This document shows, in pieces, positions 10,353-20,278 of a stretch of 64,000 nt of DNA. Source of the DNA: Hyparrhenia diplandra (taxonomy: Eukaryota > Streptophyta > Magnoliopsida > Poales > Poaceae); NCBI GenBank assembly GCA_015847255.1, contig JADLZK010012353.1, forward strand, positions 558,001-622,000. The letters run 5' to 3'. The translations under genes were made by a program, and so were the position numbers. Every line of letters starts with the position of its first letter. Position 1 is the stretch's first letter. The notes below the pieces were generated by a model. That model searched no databases. It was not told where the DNA came from and worked only from the letters and a program-made list of their open reading frames with translations.

Positions 10353-13011
10353 AACACGTAACGTTTTTTTTAGACCACGCCCGCTGCGGCGTTTTCATTA
10401 AGCGAGAGGAAAATTCAAACAACAAGATGTAACGGTAACCAAACGATTTACCGAAGCCACACCTAGCAACTACTGGATACAAACGAATGGATTACATTTT
10501 GACAAATTTGCAACAAAGCAACCGGACGCAAGCGGGGTTAGGCGAACTCCTCACCCGACCCCTCGGTGTTGAGGCCCGGAGTGGAGAGGTCGAACGCTCC
10601 GTTGAGAAGGATCTCAAAATGGCGCCGCTTAGCCGGGCGGCACTCCCCTCCGAAGACGGCCCCGAGCTTATCCTCAATGGCGCCGGAGCCTCACCTGCCT
10701 CCACTTCCATGCCCCCTTCCGAAGCAAGAGGTTCCGGGCCCGCAGAGTCGCGTTAGCCGCCCTCGCCCGCGACGCGACCGGGCGCAGCGGCGCAGGAGTG
10801 TGGGTAGAGCTGGAGGCGCGACCGGGCGCAGCGCGGTCCCGACTTGAGGATTGGCATGGCCAGCGGCACACACACCCGGTCCTCAATCTCCTGCAGCACA
10901 GACCTCTGGCACTGCGAGGCGACGACAACGTCGGCATCGCAAGACGAGGGCGGCTCCAAGTGAACCGCAGTGCCCGACCGGTCATCAGATGGCGACTGAG
11001 CTGTATCTGTCACCGCAACGGAACCGCCGAATGAGCCAACGGGCGTAGTACCCCCTGTCGACGACTCATCGCCGAGCACCGACACCATGGCAACAGCGAG
11101 TGGCTGAGCTGATCCATGCGCGACGGCGACGAGGGGGCTGTCACATTTCTCGGACTGCCATGGAAGGTGGGCACACGATGAGGGAGGCCGCGATCTCATC
11201 GAGCATTGGGTCCACTCTAACCGGGGGAGGGCTCCACGCCCGCACAAGTGTGAGCGGCGGAGGCCACACGAAACCGCCACCGGGGCCCATCCCGCCACAT
11301 CTGCCGATCGCGCAGCCGGGCTCCAATGGAGGCTCTTCCCGAGGCGACGGTGGTGTAGGTGACGCTGGTGGCGTCGGGATCGCCGCTGCCGGCCAACCAC
11401 CCGTGGCCACCGATCCGGGCCGGCGGGAGGCCTGGGAGGGGGCTCACGGCATGCGAGGCCAAGCGGTCGACTTGGCCCCGCACGGGACCTTCACGGGCAT
11501 CGACGCGCACGATGCCCCTCGCAAAGAGTAGTAGCAACGTGACGAGAGGTGCGAGCGCGACCGACATGCCCGTTGGAGAGGCATTTGAAGCAACGGCCGA
11601 CAAGCTCGGGCGGGGACGGGCCGCGGCGGTGCGGTCGACGGTGGTCGGAGGCCTCTGGGTCGCCGCCGCAGAGGACCTCCCGCCGGCCCGTGATGGTGGA
11701 TGGGAAGCGTGGCGGTGGGGCCCAGGCCGGAGGTGGACGGGACGCCGCCGGCGCTAAGCGATCGCTCACGCCGGACCAAGGCGTTGGTGGACGGAGACGC
11801 GCGGTTTGCCGGGCACGGGACAGCCACGGCTACGCCGCGCCGGTGCGATGTGGTTCTTCTTCGTCATGCCGCGACGGCGCGCCGCCAGGCCTCTTCTTCT
11901 TGTTGGGGCCACGCCGCGGAGGAGGCGGGATGGCGGTAGCACCGACTGGAGCGCCATTGTCGGGCCCGGCCACCCCGGGTGGTGGCCTCGGACCGTCCAA
12001 CCACCGGCGCGGGCGGCTCGGCACCCCGTCCCGCAGCTGAGACGGTGGGGACGGGGGCAGCAGAAGATGACCGGTGCCCCGCGGGCCAGCCTGGTGGTGG
12101 AGGGCACGGAAGGTAGCGGCGGGGATTGGCTCCTCAAGCTCGTCGTCGGAGCAGTCGGACATCGGGATATCGGGTCCAACGTTCCCCCTTGGTCCTGCCG
12201 ACGAGAAGAGGGGGAAGAAGGGGTGGGCCTCGGCGGAGAGGCATCCCGGTGCCGCGTCAACTAAATCAGGTAGAACCTCGCCCTCTTCGACATCCACGAC
12301 GGAGTTAGCACCGGGCGGACAGCCCGGTGGTGCCGCCAAGGCCCCAACCAGGACGCCATCATCGTCGAGGCTGCAAGGCGACGTCTTCATCGCGGGAGGT
12401 TGCTGCGCGGCGACGCGCGCCCTCCCCTGGGCCTAACGCTGGGCGGCGCCGGCAGCGACACGCCCTCCTCCACGGGCTGCGGGTGGTGGCTGCCGCAGCG
12501 ACGCTGCCGTGGCGACAGCGCCGTCCACTATAGAGCAGCAGCGCGCCACGCGTGGCGGGCACCGGCGGGGGACCCGCCCTCCCTCCACGGGTTGCGGCGT
12601 GGTCGCCGCTGGCGACACCGGTGGCGACAGCGTCGCCCACCACGGGCAGCTGCGCGGTCGGACAGGGCGGCGCCCGCCTTGTCATGAGCACGCGCCCCGC
12701 CACGCATGGGAGGGGGATCCGGCGCCGGCGGCGCGCCGCCGAACCGGCTGGGGGCGTCCCTCCTCCGGAGCGGCGACGCTGGCCGCGCCGCAGCGTGGGG
12801 AGCGCCCTCCCCGACACCATGGATTGACGGCTCAGCCCGGAGGGGGAGCGGATCTGGGCTGGGATTGGCTGGGGTGCTGGGCTGGAGGGGGCGCCGATGG
12901 CAGCGGGCGGGGCGCGCCGCCGCCAACGGGCAGAAGGGGAGGGTCGGAAGGGTCGCGGGGGTCCATCCGGGAGGCCCCTCAAAAAAGCAAGCGATCATGG
13001 CAACACGTAAC
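10353..13011 (-). mobile_element. complete ORF1-only LINE derivative (non-autonomous), 10-bp TSD
   Basis: The insertion 10363-13001 is flanked by aacacgtaac at 10353-10362 and 13002-13011 and splits the helicase codons for ETRN and IVYKEV. On the minus strand it runs from a GC-rich leader (13001 to about 12390) through a gag-like ORF1 with a degenerate zinc knuckle (about 11500-11600) and the C-terminal block ANATLRARNLLLRK (about 10690-10760). An approximately 200-bp 3' UTR follows, then a short poly(A) at 10364-10371. No endonuclease or reverse transcriptase segment is present. At 2.64 kb with both ends defined, it is a complete non-autonomous unit rather than a 5' truncation. A second family member begins at 62.73 kb. 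Confidence 0.85.
10560..12390 (-). pseudogene. LINE ORF1 (gag-like, CCHC zinc-knuckle) of the ORF1-only element
   Basis: Several overlapping minus-strand frames make up one decayed ORF1. The N-terminal region (from 12390) is rich in Pro, Gly and acid patches (EGEVLPDLVD, SDCSDDELEEP). A CCHC-like stretch follows at about 11494-11600 (CFKCLSNGH, then EGHRARRCP), with the fourth ligand of the first knuckle replaced. A mid-region reads EIEDRVCVPLAMPILKSG. The C-terminal block ANATLRARNLLLRK resembles the RSxRxA...AQxLLxxKLG end of other LINE ORF1s in the window. Gag-like ORF1 proteins coat the element RNA. Frameshifts make this copy non-functional. Confidence 0.65.
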
Positions 13012-13067
13012 ATCGTCTATAAGGAAGTCCTAGCCTTACTTCCATCTACGTCTATGGTGACGAGCTA

Positions 13068-13454
13068 GGTCTTCACTGAGTAGTTAGTGTTCTGGGAGCT
13101 TTTGACCATTTTGGTTTTGAGGCAGAAGACCTCTGTGTTTTACCTTTATATGTATGCTCTAACTTATTAGTGTACTTTTGGACAACCACTGTTGTAAAAG
13201 AATATTTGTAAATATATCATAGTATGTCCCTATCGTCCTATCTACGGAATGGCCTCCATTTTCATGTAATGTACTGTTGTGCACCCTTTCCTGTTAATCT
13301 TTATTCTTCTTCTTCTTTTTCACCTTTATTTTAATCTGTTTGTATTGTCATCTTGTCATTTGAATCTTCTCAGAATTGTGTTCTCAGTACTTCTTTATGT
13401 ACCTTTGTGTGGTTATTATTTGTGCTCATCTATTTCTGTTTGTAGGTTTCAGTG
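13068..13454. other. Helitron spacer between helicase and RPA-like gene
   Basis: About 390 AT-rich bases that include pyrimidine-rich stretches (ttcttcttcttc near 13305). No coding frame is recognised. It links the helicase end to the RPA-like exons in the same orientation, as in plant Helitrons that carry both genes. Confidence 0.5.
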
Positions 13455-16400
13455 ATGGAGCAGCCTCTCATTCCCTTGGTGTAGTTAACGCTTAAAAACA
13501 AGATTGGTAGTATCAAGGTTCAGGTCTTAAGGAAGTGAGGATATGATGGAAACATCCTTGGTGGTCCAATTTTGTATATTGGCCTTGTCTTGGTCGATCA
13601 ACAGGTATGCTCTGTTACTCTACAGATGTCTATTTTTTTAGATGTGTACGTCTAACAGTCTGAATATATGCCAGTTTAGTCGGTGGTGCCTAATCAAGTG
13701 TGTTTCTCCTTGATAATAGGGGAGTACTATGTATGCACAGATTCCAGAGTGGGCGGTTGCTACCAAGACTGATGACATAAAAGTGGGACGGTCCTGTGTA
13801 CTGACTAGGTTCAATGTGAGGCTTGACAAACAGAACTACATACCCTTTGATGCCCCCTATATGATTGAGATTACATCTTTCACGGAGATTGAGTCGTCTA
13901 ATGAGCCTGCATCCAGTTTCCCAGATAATGTTTACAACATCACCTACTTCAAAGACATCAAGACTACAACAGATGCATTGTCTAAGTACATAGGTATTTT
14001 TAAATGTGCTTATATTTTCTGTGTTAATTGTCTATGATGCTTTACCTTGCCCAGTTGCTGATTCGGTCTCACTATTAATGTTTTATAGATGTCCTTGGGG
14101 TTATCACATCTATTAAAAAGCCAAGGACAGTCCAGGTTGACTCATGAAAGGGTAGCAACCCTTAGAGAAGTCACTATTAGGGACCTTCAGTATGAATACC
14201 TACATGTCGTAATAGATGTGTGTGTGTGAATTATGTGTTATTCTTCTTGTGTACTGATATGGACCTATAATGTTCAGTGATGAGGAGATTGTGGTGACAC
14301 TATGGGTTGACCACATACAAAATTTCAGCCTACAAGACCTAGCAGGGGAAAATGGAGAGGCCCCAGATCAGTTGTCGTCCTCTTTGTTAGTGTCCTTCCA
14401 AGAAAGATGCAATGTTGGTCTCTATTGCTCCAGTTCACAGTTCGTGGTCCTACTTTTCATTGACTACTTATATATTTAGTCTTACCTGCACATGCACAGG
14501 TAGAAAGCAAGTTAGTGCAGGTTGTGCTTGCCGCTGGTTCTTCAATCCACAAATCAGAGAGGCCCAACCGTACTATATGAGGTGTTTTAATGTCTACAAC
14601 TGAAATTACAATATTGTTTGACTTCCTGCAATCCTAGGGGTATCACTTTCATTGTAATTAATTTGTTCTGCAGGCTGAGGTCGCAACCCATTGATATAGA
14701 TATTGAGGAGCCAGATGTTGACGCTGCCAGCAATCCAGTCCAGCCAATAATACTAGAAGAAAAGAAGCTTGCTGACCTAAACGCCATGAATCCATATGAT
14801 TTCCCTGTAAGTGTTACACACCTTGTCGTATGTTTGGCCGTTAGGTGAATCCAGGCAACCCATATTAATTGTTGTGTTGCTTACTGAACCAGAGAAATGG
14901 CTGCAAAGTTATAGCCACTATTACAGACATCCATAATGACAATTCATGGTGGTACATGAGCTATAATGGCCTCAACAAGAAGGTTACCATCCAAGGTGGC
15001 AAGTACTACTGCGAACCCTGTGATGCCCTTGTGAAGGCAACACCAAGGTATTGACAAGTTTCGGTCGCTTCCGAAACACATGTGCATACATAAACATGCC
15101 TGTCTATCTGACTGGATTCAGTCAAGAAATATTACAACACTTTTTTTATGCCTGCAGATACAAGCTTAACTTTGTTGCAGCAAATGACACGGCAAATGCT
15201 CCATTCTTTTGTCATGATGACACAGCTCGCCAAATCATTCAAAAGAATTATCAAGCTCTTGTGAAACCCTCTCAAATCCTAGATGCGCTCCTAGGACCAA
15301 TCGCTAATATCATCAACAAGGCATTTACTTTTGGCATAACACTCACGGATGAATCGTTTCGTCGTATGGACTTGAGGAAGTACAAGGTCAAATCCATCCT
15401 GTTTCACCCAGATATACATCCAGCTCTGGCTCAGCACCTGCCTCTTCTTGCTCCAATCCCAATTCAGATAGCAGCACAACCTCTTCTTATTGAGGCAGGT
15501 GCTCAGGTTTCTGCATCAACAGCATCTGTGGGTTTCCCCTCCTACTGTTGCATATCGAGTTTGGTTACTATTTGTCTGTTCTTGAATAAAATTGTGATTT
15601 CCTCCAGGCCTCTGTAGCAGATGTCTTAACTGACATGCCCATTTCTGCACACTAGACGTTATAAGTTAGTGTTGTTCATGGTTGGTTTCACTCTTTCTTA
15701 CCTTTTGTTTATGACTCACTTTTTTTCTAAAGAGGAAAAAAATAAACTAACTGGCTTATCATACGATACTGTGCAGACACCACCGCCGGCTGCTGATGCT
15801 ACTGAGACTCCAACCAAAGAGGAAAAAAAGAAATTAACTAGCTTAGAGATAGTTTTAAAGTTGAAACAAATCTCACCAACCTAACCCAACGTGCATATGG
15901 AAAGATTCACCTTCTCAGCCTCAACACATCAAATGCCTCAGAAAAAATGTATACCATCTTCAGAAAGAATACCTGACAGATGCAAACAATCAGGTTACAG
16001 CAGACAACATAGCAACCACCAACCTCCTCCGATCATTGACCAACCTAGCTGACGGATACGTAGACCTTAGCGGTTACAAGCATGTACCGCCACTTCTAGA
16101 GGTAACAAGTCTTCCATTAAAACATTAGACTTCATGCAATGCCAGCCTCACATATCTTGCGATAACATGATCTGCATTGTTTATACAGGCACCTATTACA
16201 TCAGCATACATGACGAGACTCGAAACTATTTACAAAGCAACAAGCTATCATGTATATAGAGGTCATCCTACGTTAACAACAACTGACACACCGGAGGGCA
16301 AATTTGATCTTTGCATGATAATCAAAGGCCAGAGATACAAGTACAAGATTCTCTAATGAAAACAGCTACAGCAGTGAAAAGAGCAGCCATCTATGACTGC

Positions 16401-16932
16401 CTTAGATTGTTCACAAATGTGTTGGGTTACAGAGTTCTTGACCTCAATCATCCAACCCTAGCCACTATGGTATCAACCATAAACAAGAACAATGCTGAAA
16501 TATGTTTATTGCAGTCATTTGTCTCCACAATCAGGATTCACACAGAAGCCACATGCGATGGATACATCGAGCTGCAATAAGGTCTTACCTCAGCATCTTA
16601 CTCAGCAAGCACCCCTTATCAGTTTAGAACTTCCATAGACGATGTCATCACTGAGGTTGAGAACCACCATGCTGTTGTTGTAAATACAATGAATTCAGTA
16701 ACTCCAAGGTAATACAAACAATCTTTCCCTTATGTTACAACCATTTCTGACTCCCAACATATATATTGCTGCATATTAAAGTGCCACTATCATGCAGGCT
16801 GCCTACTTCTCCATCCATCCAGACACAAAATCACCAGTTCATGAACCCAGCCACTGGACTCCACTACAACCATCAAACAACAGCGCAGTGCCGGCGGCAC
16901 CACCCCATCACTACATGTACAACTACTTTTGA
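13455..16932 (+). pseudogene. Helitron-borne RPA1-like (replication protein A large subunit) gene
   Basis: A series of exons with GT-AG borders. Exon 13455-13604 (MEQPLIPL, GGPILYIGLVL) resembles the RPA-like N-terminal OB fold and carries two in-frame stops, the first at 13482. The exon around 13722-13993 gives MYAQIP...YMIEITSFTEIE and continues at 14089 with DVLGVITSIKK. Further blocks at 14274-14400 (EEIVVTLWVDH), 14673-14808 and 14892-15054 correspond to OB fold C. Its zinc ribbon keeps YYCEPC, but the first Cys pair is replaced (MSYNGLNKKV). The exon from about 15158 reads YKLNFVAAND and FFCHDDTARQI. Plant Helitrons often carry RPA-like proteins that bind single-stranded DNA during rolling-circle transposition. 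The stops and lost ligands indicate a pseudogene. The final part is described separately. Confidence 0.75.
15775..16932 (+). pseudogene. unrecognised C-terminal module downstream of the RPA-like exons
   Basis: A coherent multi-exon reading that I cannot assign to a family. Segments include NLTQRAYGKIHLLSLN, YLTDANNQVTADNI and DGYVDLSGYKHVPPLLE, then an intron (about 16102-16188). Next come RLETIYKATSYHVYRGHPT and TPEGKFDLCMI, another break, and KRAAIYDCLRLFTNVLGYRV at 16380-16440. An in-frame TAA lies at about 16578. A terminal exon (about 16800-16932) ends in a Pro/His-rich tail and TGA. It could be an extended C terminus of the Helitron RPA protein or a captured host gene. Frameshifts and stops suggest it is no longer expressed. 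Confidence 0.4.
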
Positions 16933-17100
16933 TCTTCTTCAGTATCGCTATAAACCTTTCCAGCTCCACGAAGATCATGTACTAGCGCAGATCAGTACAG
17001 TCCCCATGTATGCTACTCTAATTGTCCGTAAACTAAATATTAACCTTGTGTGCTATACTCATGTACACACCCTGTTTTCCACCACTCCTCACATTCGGTG

Positions 17101-17127
17101 TCCGCGTGTGCGCGCCACTCGACTAGT
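17101..17127 (+). mobile_element. candidate 3' terminus of the helicase/RPA Helitron
   Basis: A short hairpin, CGCG-TGTG-CGCG (17103-17114), is followed eight bases later by CTAG and then T (17123-17127). This resembles a Helitron end (hairpin, then CTRR, with T as the 3' flanking base). It lies about 190 bp beyond the last RPA-side exon in the expected orientation. The stem is only four pairs and no 5' TC end was found, so this is tentative. Confidence 0.35.
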
Positions 17128-17289
17128 AATGGTATATATAGGTGCAGCGGTCAGACACAAACCACAACCACCTCCAAGCTAATTTTCGTTAGGATCATGC
17201 ATGCATGACACTAGGCCACTTCTCAAAATTCATGCGTACGTTGGCTATTTGATATTAAATTTTGGTGAGTATGGAGTTGCACTGGGACG

Positions 17290-17803
17290 TATGTATAATT
17301 TATTATACTGTTCTCGTGCCAAAAGCATGTCGTGCATCGTCGTACCATGTATGAGTTTGACACACGACACTCCATGTCATGTGTTGGAACAGTTAAAATT
17401 TATCATATGCTATTAAGTTATCAAAGAAGCATGGAACTTGCATGGTGTATTTCCACAAGTTGATAGATCAAAGACACACCTAATTAGAGGTTGTGCGTGT
17501 ATTTATAGGGGTGAGTGTGCATACGTGTTGTGAGTGTCTGCGTTATTTGTGTAATTCCCAAAAAAATAGAGGTCGTATGCGTTGAACCGAGACATATGTG
17601 TAATTTATTGTACTGTACTCATTCCAAAAGCATGTCGTGCATCGTCACAACATGCATAAGTTTGACACATAACACTCCATGTCCATGTCTTGCAACGGTT
17701 AAAATTTATCATATGCAATTAAGTTATGAAAGGAGCATGAGACTTGCATGGTGTATTTCCACGTGCTAACACATCAAAGAGACACCTGATTAGAGGTGTA
17801 ATG
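17290..17803. repeat. about 302-bp-period imperfect tandem duplication
   Basis: The block starting near 17292 (aatttatta, then aaaagcatgtcgtgcatcgt, then aacagttaaaatttatcata and ttgcatggtgtatttccac) recurs from about 17594 with roughly 85-90 percent identity by eye. No gene is seen in either copy. Confidence 0.8.
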
Positions 17804-19260
17804 TTTTTTTTTTTCTTAGTTGTATTGTTTTTCCTGACCAATGTTTCCATGCCGTCTAATTTTTTTGCTTTGCTTCGTTTGGTCACTGGGCTTGATTATA
17901 TTTTAGTGAGGACCACTCTGAACATGCGTAGGATCCTAAGTTTGCTCCCCTCTTTATTTTTTTTGCTTCGTTCCATAGAGAAAGCATGGATTAACTCGAG
18001 AGTATTTGTTTGTCTTGGGTTTTTGAATCCTTAGGAAATCCTTTCCTATACACAAAGAAAGCTGTGGAGGCTACATATTTGGACGGTGCAAGATATGCTT
18101 AGCATCGATCGACCGTGTGTGTGTGTTACACGCGCCTCACGCCCCTTGTAACCGGGCCCGGATTATTTTTTTTTTTTTTTTAGTAAAGGTAGGGCCGGAT
18201 TAGCACCACCCCACCCCTTGGCGTGGCCCGAATCTGTTTGGATCAAGTCCCCACCGACCGGCTCATAGAAAATTGCTGGCTGAAAGAAATAAAAAGGAAA
18301 AACCTCTCGCATGCCTTTCCATCTGCTGCCCGCACATGTCTTATTGCATGACAATTTGGGTGGGACTGTTTCTGTTTGTGTAGGGTGGACTCAATTTTTT
18401 TGTCTTCACCTTGGAATCCCGCATTACTGATTTGAACAACTCAATCTGTGTCGATCTCTAACTCTATGTGTACGCATACGGGAGGAAGAGGAGGAAGCAA
18501 GAAGAGGTGAGAAAATATACGGTGCAAATTTTAATGTTTTATTAATAGGTATAGAAAAGGAAAAAAAGATCATCTTCAAGACTTTTTATATTTTCATCCC
18601 AAAAGGTTTTTCTCGGCACTCTTTTCTAGAATAATCCATCTCATATGTTTAGCATCAGGATCCTAAATAATTTGTTTCTATATGTGTTTAGGTCTTTCCA
18701 TCAAATATTTCTCTTTGCTCTTTTCTCACCTAGATTTATTTATGTACACATTTAAGTCCTTCCACATCCAGGTGATGGGAAAGCGATATGACAAAATGTT
18801 GGAGATGAGTTTTTGTCATTTTTTGAAAACAATAAGGATGGGAAAGGGATATTCCAAACTTTTGGAGATGCTTTGAGTTGTGGCTATAGATAAGCATTTT
18901 GTGTTGCATTATATTTATAGAAGTGAATACATTGAGAAGCGCCACATTGCATTACAATTTCTTTACTTCTCTATGCAATTTTATTTGGTCATTTTTGAGC
19001 TGCATGCTCATCCAACCCATGAATATAGATGGACATACATGATATCAAAAGATGCACCGTCTTTAAAGCAAAGAAAGAAAAATTACACACAAAAATTTAC
19101 GAAAATGCAAACTCATTATGTGGCCAAGAAAATATACTCAAAAGCTAAGAAGCTAGAAAAAACTTAACATTTTAGATAATGAATACAAACTATTAAGGAG
19201 ATGTCTTTCTTAAACAGAACCGTCAAAGCAAATAACAGTGAGAGATTTAGAAAAATGATA
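17804..19260. other. AT-rich intergenic, no gene recognised
   Basis: It contains a run of about 18 T at 18164-18181 followed by a GC-richer 150-bp patch that could be a retro-insertion end, but no duplication was found. Only short random open frames are seen. One internal near-repeat is visible: gggaaagcgatatgaca at 18777 versus gggaaagggatattcca at 18840. Confidence 0.4.
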
Positions 19261-19269
19261 ACTAGTTAA

Positions 19270-19335
19270 CTAGCACTATCTATTGCTAGATGAAAGCTAA
19301 CTCTAGCACTATCAATTGCTAGATGAAAGCTAACT
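19270..19335. repeat. two 33-bp tandem repeats
   Basis: ctagcactatctattgctag plus 13 further bases at 19270-19302 is repeated at 19303-19335 with one mismatch. The unit contains the palindromic aactagtt motif at its borders. It lies about 90 bp beyond the stop codon of the defensin-like gene. Confidence 0.9.
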
Positions 19336-19421
19336 AGTTAAATATGTTATTATATTTGTTTAGACAACATCCAATGTTGGATTCGAACACACGAGGCTAT
19401 CTTCCGTTCTGTTTCAGATAA

Positions 19422-19791
19422 CTAACTTTTGCAAAAATAGCAAACACATACAGAGTGAAATGCATTCGATTCACATCTGTAGTCCTTTACATATGAACCA
19501 TCTGTGTATTTGCCTTGAATCCAACAATTTGCCTTGCACATAGCCTTAAAGCAAAATGGATGTATCTTAACAAATTTCCTGCAAGTTTCTGTATAATATA
19601 ACCACAAATTAGTATAGATTATAGTCACAATTTATAAAAACATATTAATGCAAGTAATAGTAATATGTGATGCTAAATTTCTCTAAAAGACTCAGTGACC
19701 AAATATAATGAGAATACAAACCTGCCAAAGTAGGATTTGCATGAAAGACAAGCACTAGGAAGAAGACTAGAGCAACATATTTTGCATCCAT
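19422..19791 (-). CDS. defensin-like (DEFL/LCR) secreted cysteine-rich peptide, two exons
   Basis: Exon 1 (19791-19722) starts at ATG 19791 and encodes a 23-residue hydrophobic signal peptide (MDAKYVALVFFLVLVFHANP). The donor gtttgt follows in phase 1. A 133-bp AT-rich intron ends at atacag. Exon 2 (19588-19422) encodes the mature domain up to TAG, giving a 78-residue precursor. The mature part has eight cysteines spaced C-x9-C-x4-C-x3-C-x16-C-x8-C-x-C-x2-C. This is close to the plant defensin plan, including the C-x-C near the end. A single intron just after the signal peptide is the hallmark of plant DEFL/LCR genes. Such peptides act outside the cell in defence or in reproductive signalling. 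Which one applies here is unknown. The gene is intact by eye. The spacing differs slightly from classical defensins (C-x4-C instead of C-x5-C, and C-x2-C at the end). Confidence 0.8.
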
Positions 19792-19857
19792 AATGGAAGT
19801 AAACTTTCTAGAATACAATTGGTAGTGACCAATGATGCTGTGGATTTATGAGTTGTG

Positions 19858-19865
19858 TATAAATA
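19858..19865 (-). promoter_or_regulatory. possible TATA box of the defensin-like gene
   Basis: On the minus strand TATTTATA lies 67 bases before the ATG of the cysteine-rich peptide gene, a usual distance for a plant TATA element with a short leader. It is a motif match only. Confidence 0.3.
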
Positions 19866-20278
19866 GAGAGAGTGGAAGCACTAATAATAGGATTACAACT
19901 TAAACACAGCCACACAAGCACATGGTGGACGATTTCAACTTAATGGTTAGTTACTAGTAAACCAAAACTCAAGAGAATGATCTCGAACCAACCACATGCA
20001 CCTATGGATTCAGTGAAGGATTTGAGTCTTGATCCAAACAAGTCGCATCTTTGACACTATCAAAACTAACATGCAAAACACTCTATGCATGGAAATAATA
20101 GAATCTTGTATGACCTTTTACACTTGTGATCTTCTGCATGTTTGCATGTAGGAACATGTACAACTAACAAAGTACGTACTACATGCAAAAATAGCCTCTA
20201 CCATTTGTGATCTTCCTCGAAGTTTAGTCATGTTTTCATGTAGGAATATGCATAAAATTAGGTCGATCAACCAAATCA
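19866..20278. other. upstream region of the defensin-like gene
   Basis: AT-rich sequence with no gene. Two related segments, gatcttctgcatgtttgcat at about 20129 and gtgatcttcctcgaagttta at about 20207, suggest an old local duplication. Confidence 0.35.

Larger units (their letters stand above)
9120..13067 (+). pseudogene. Helitron PIF1-like helicase, C-terminal part, twice interrupted
   Basis: Four plus-strand blocks belong to the helicase half of a plant Helitron Rep/Hel protein. They are 9123-9500 (LTQNM, DLAVFSKWILDLGEG, CPTNDIAELVND and YLSLDS), 9640-9957 (LNANNFPTHRLVLKKGVP, LLRNLNQSEGLCNGTRL), 10199-10352 (NKSQGQ, SSVGVYLKCP, then LYVAVSRVTS in a shifted frame) and 13012-13067 (IVYKEVL). 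A TGA interrupts the first block at about 9380. A 43-bp duplication sits at 9536-9600. Frameshifts occur near 10250 and 10330. A Tourist MITE splits MTI from NKSQGQ, and a LINE splits ETRN from IVYKEV. Both junctions read through once one TSD copy is discounted. The replication-initiator (HUH) part is missing. Confidence 0.88.

Noticed and set aside
11766..13033. Many long GC-rich open frames on both strands
   Set aside because: They are compositional shadows inside the ORF1-only LINE. Only the minus-strand frames with zinc-knuckle and C-terminal LINE blocks have recognisable content.
17160..17185. ctaat at the end of a C-rich stretch as a Helitron terminus
   Set aside because: No upstream hairpin. 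The CTAG at 17123 is the better candidate.
18160..18360. Poly(T)-headed GC-richer patch as a retro-insertion
   Set aside because: No duplication at the edges and no similarity to the LINE 3' ends seen elsewhere in the window.
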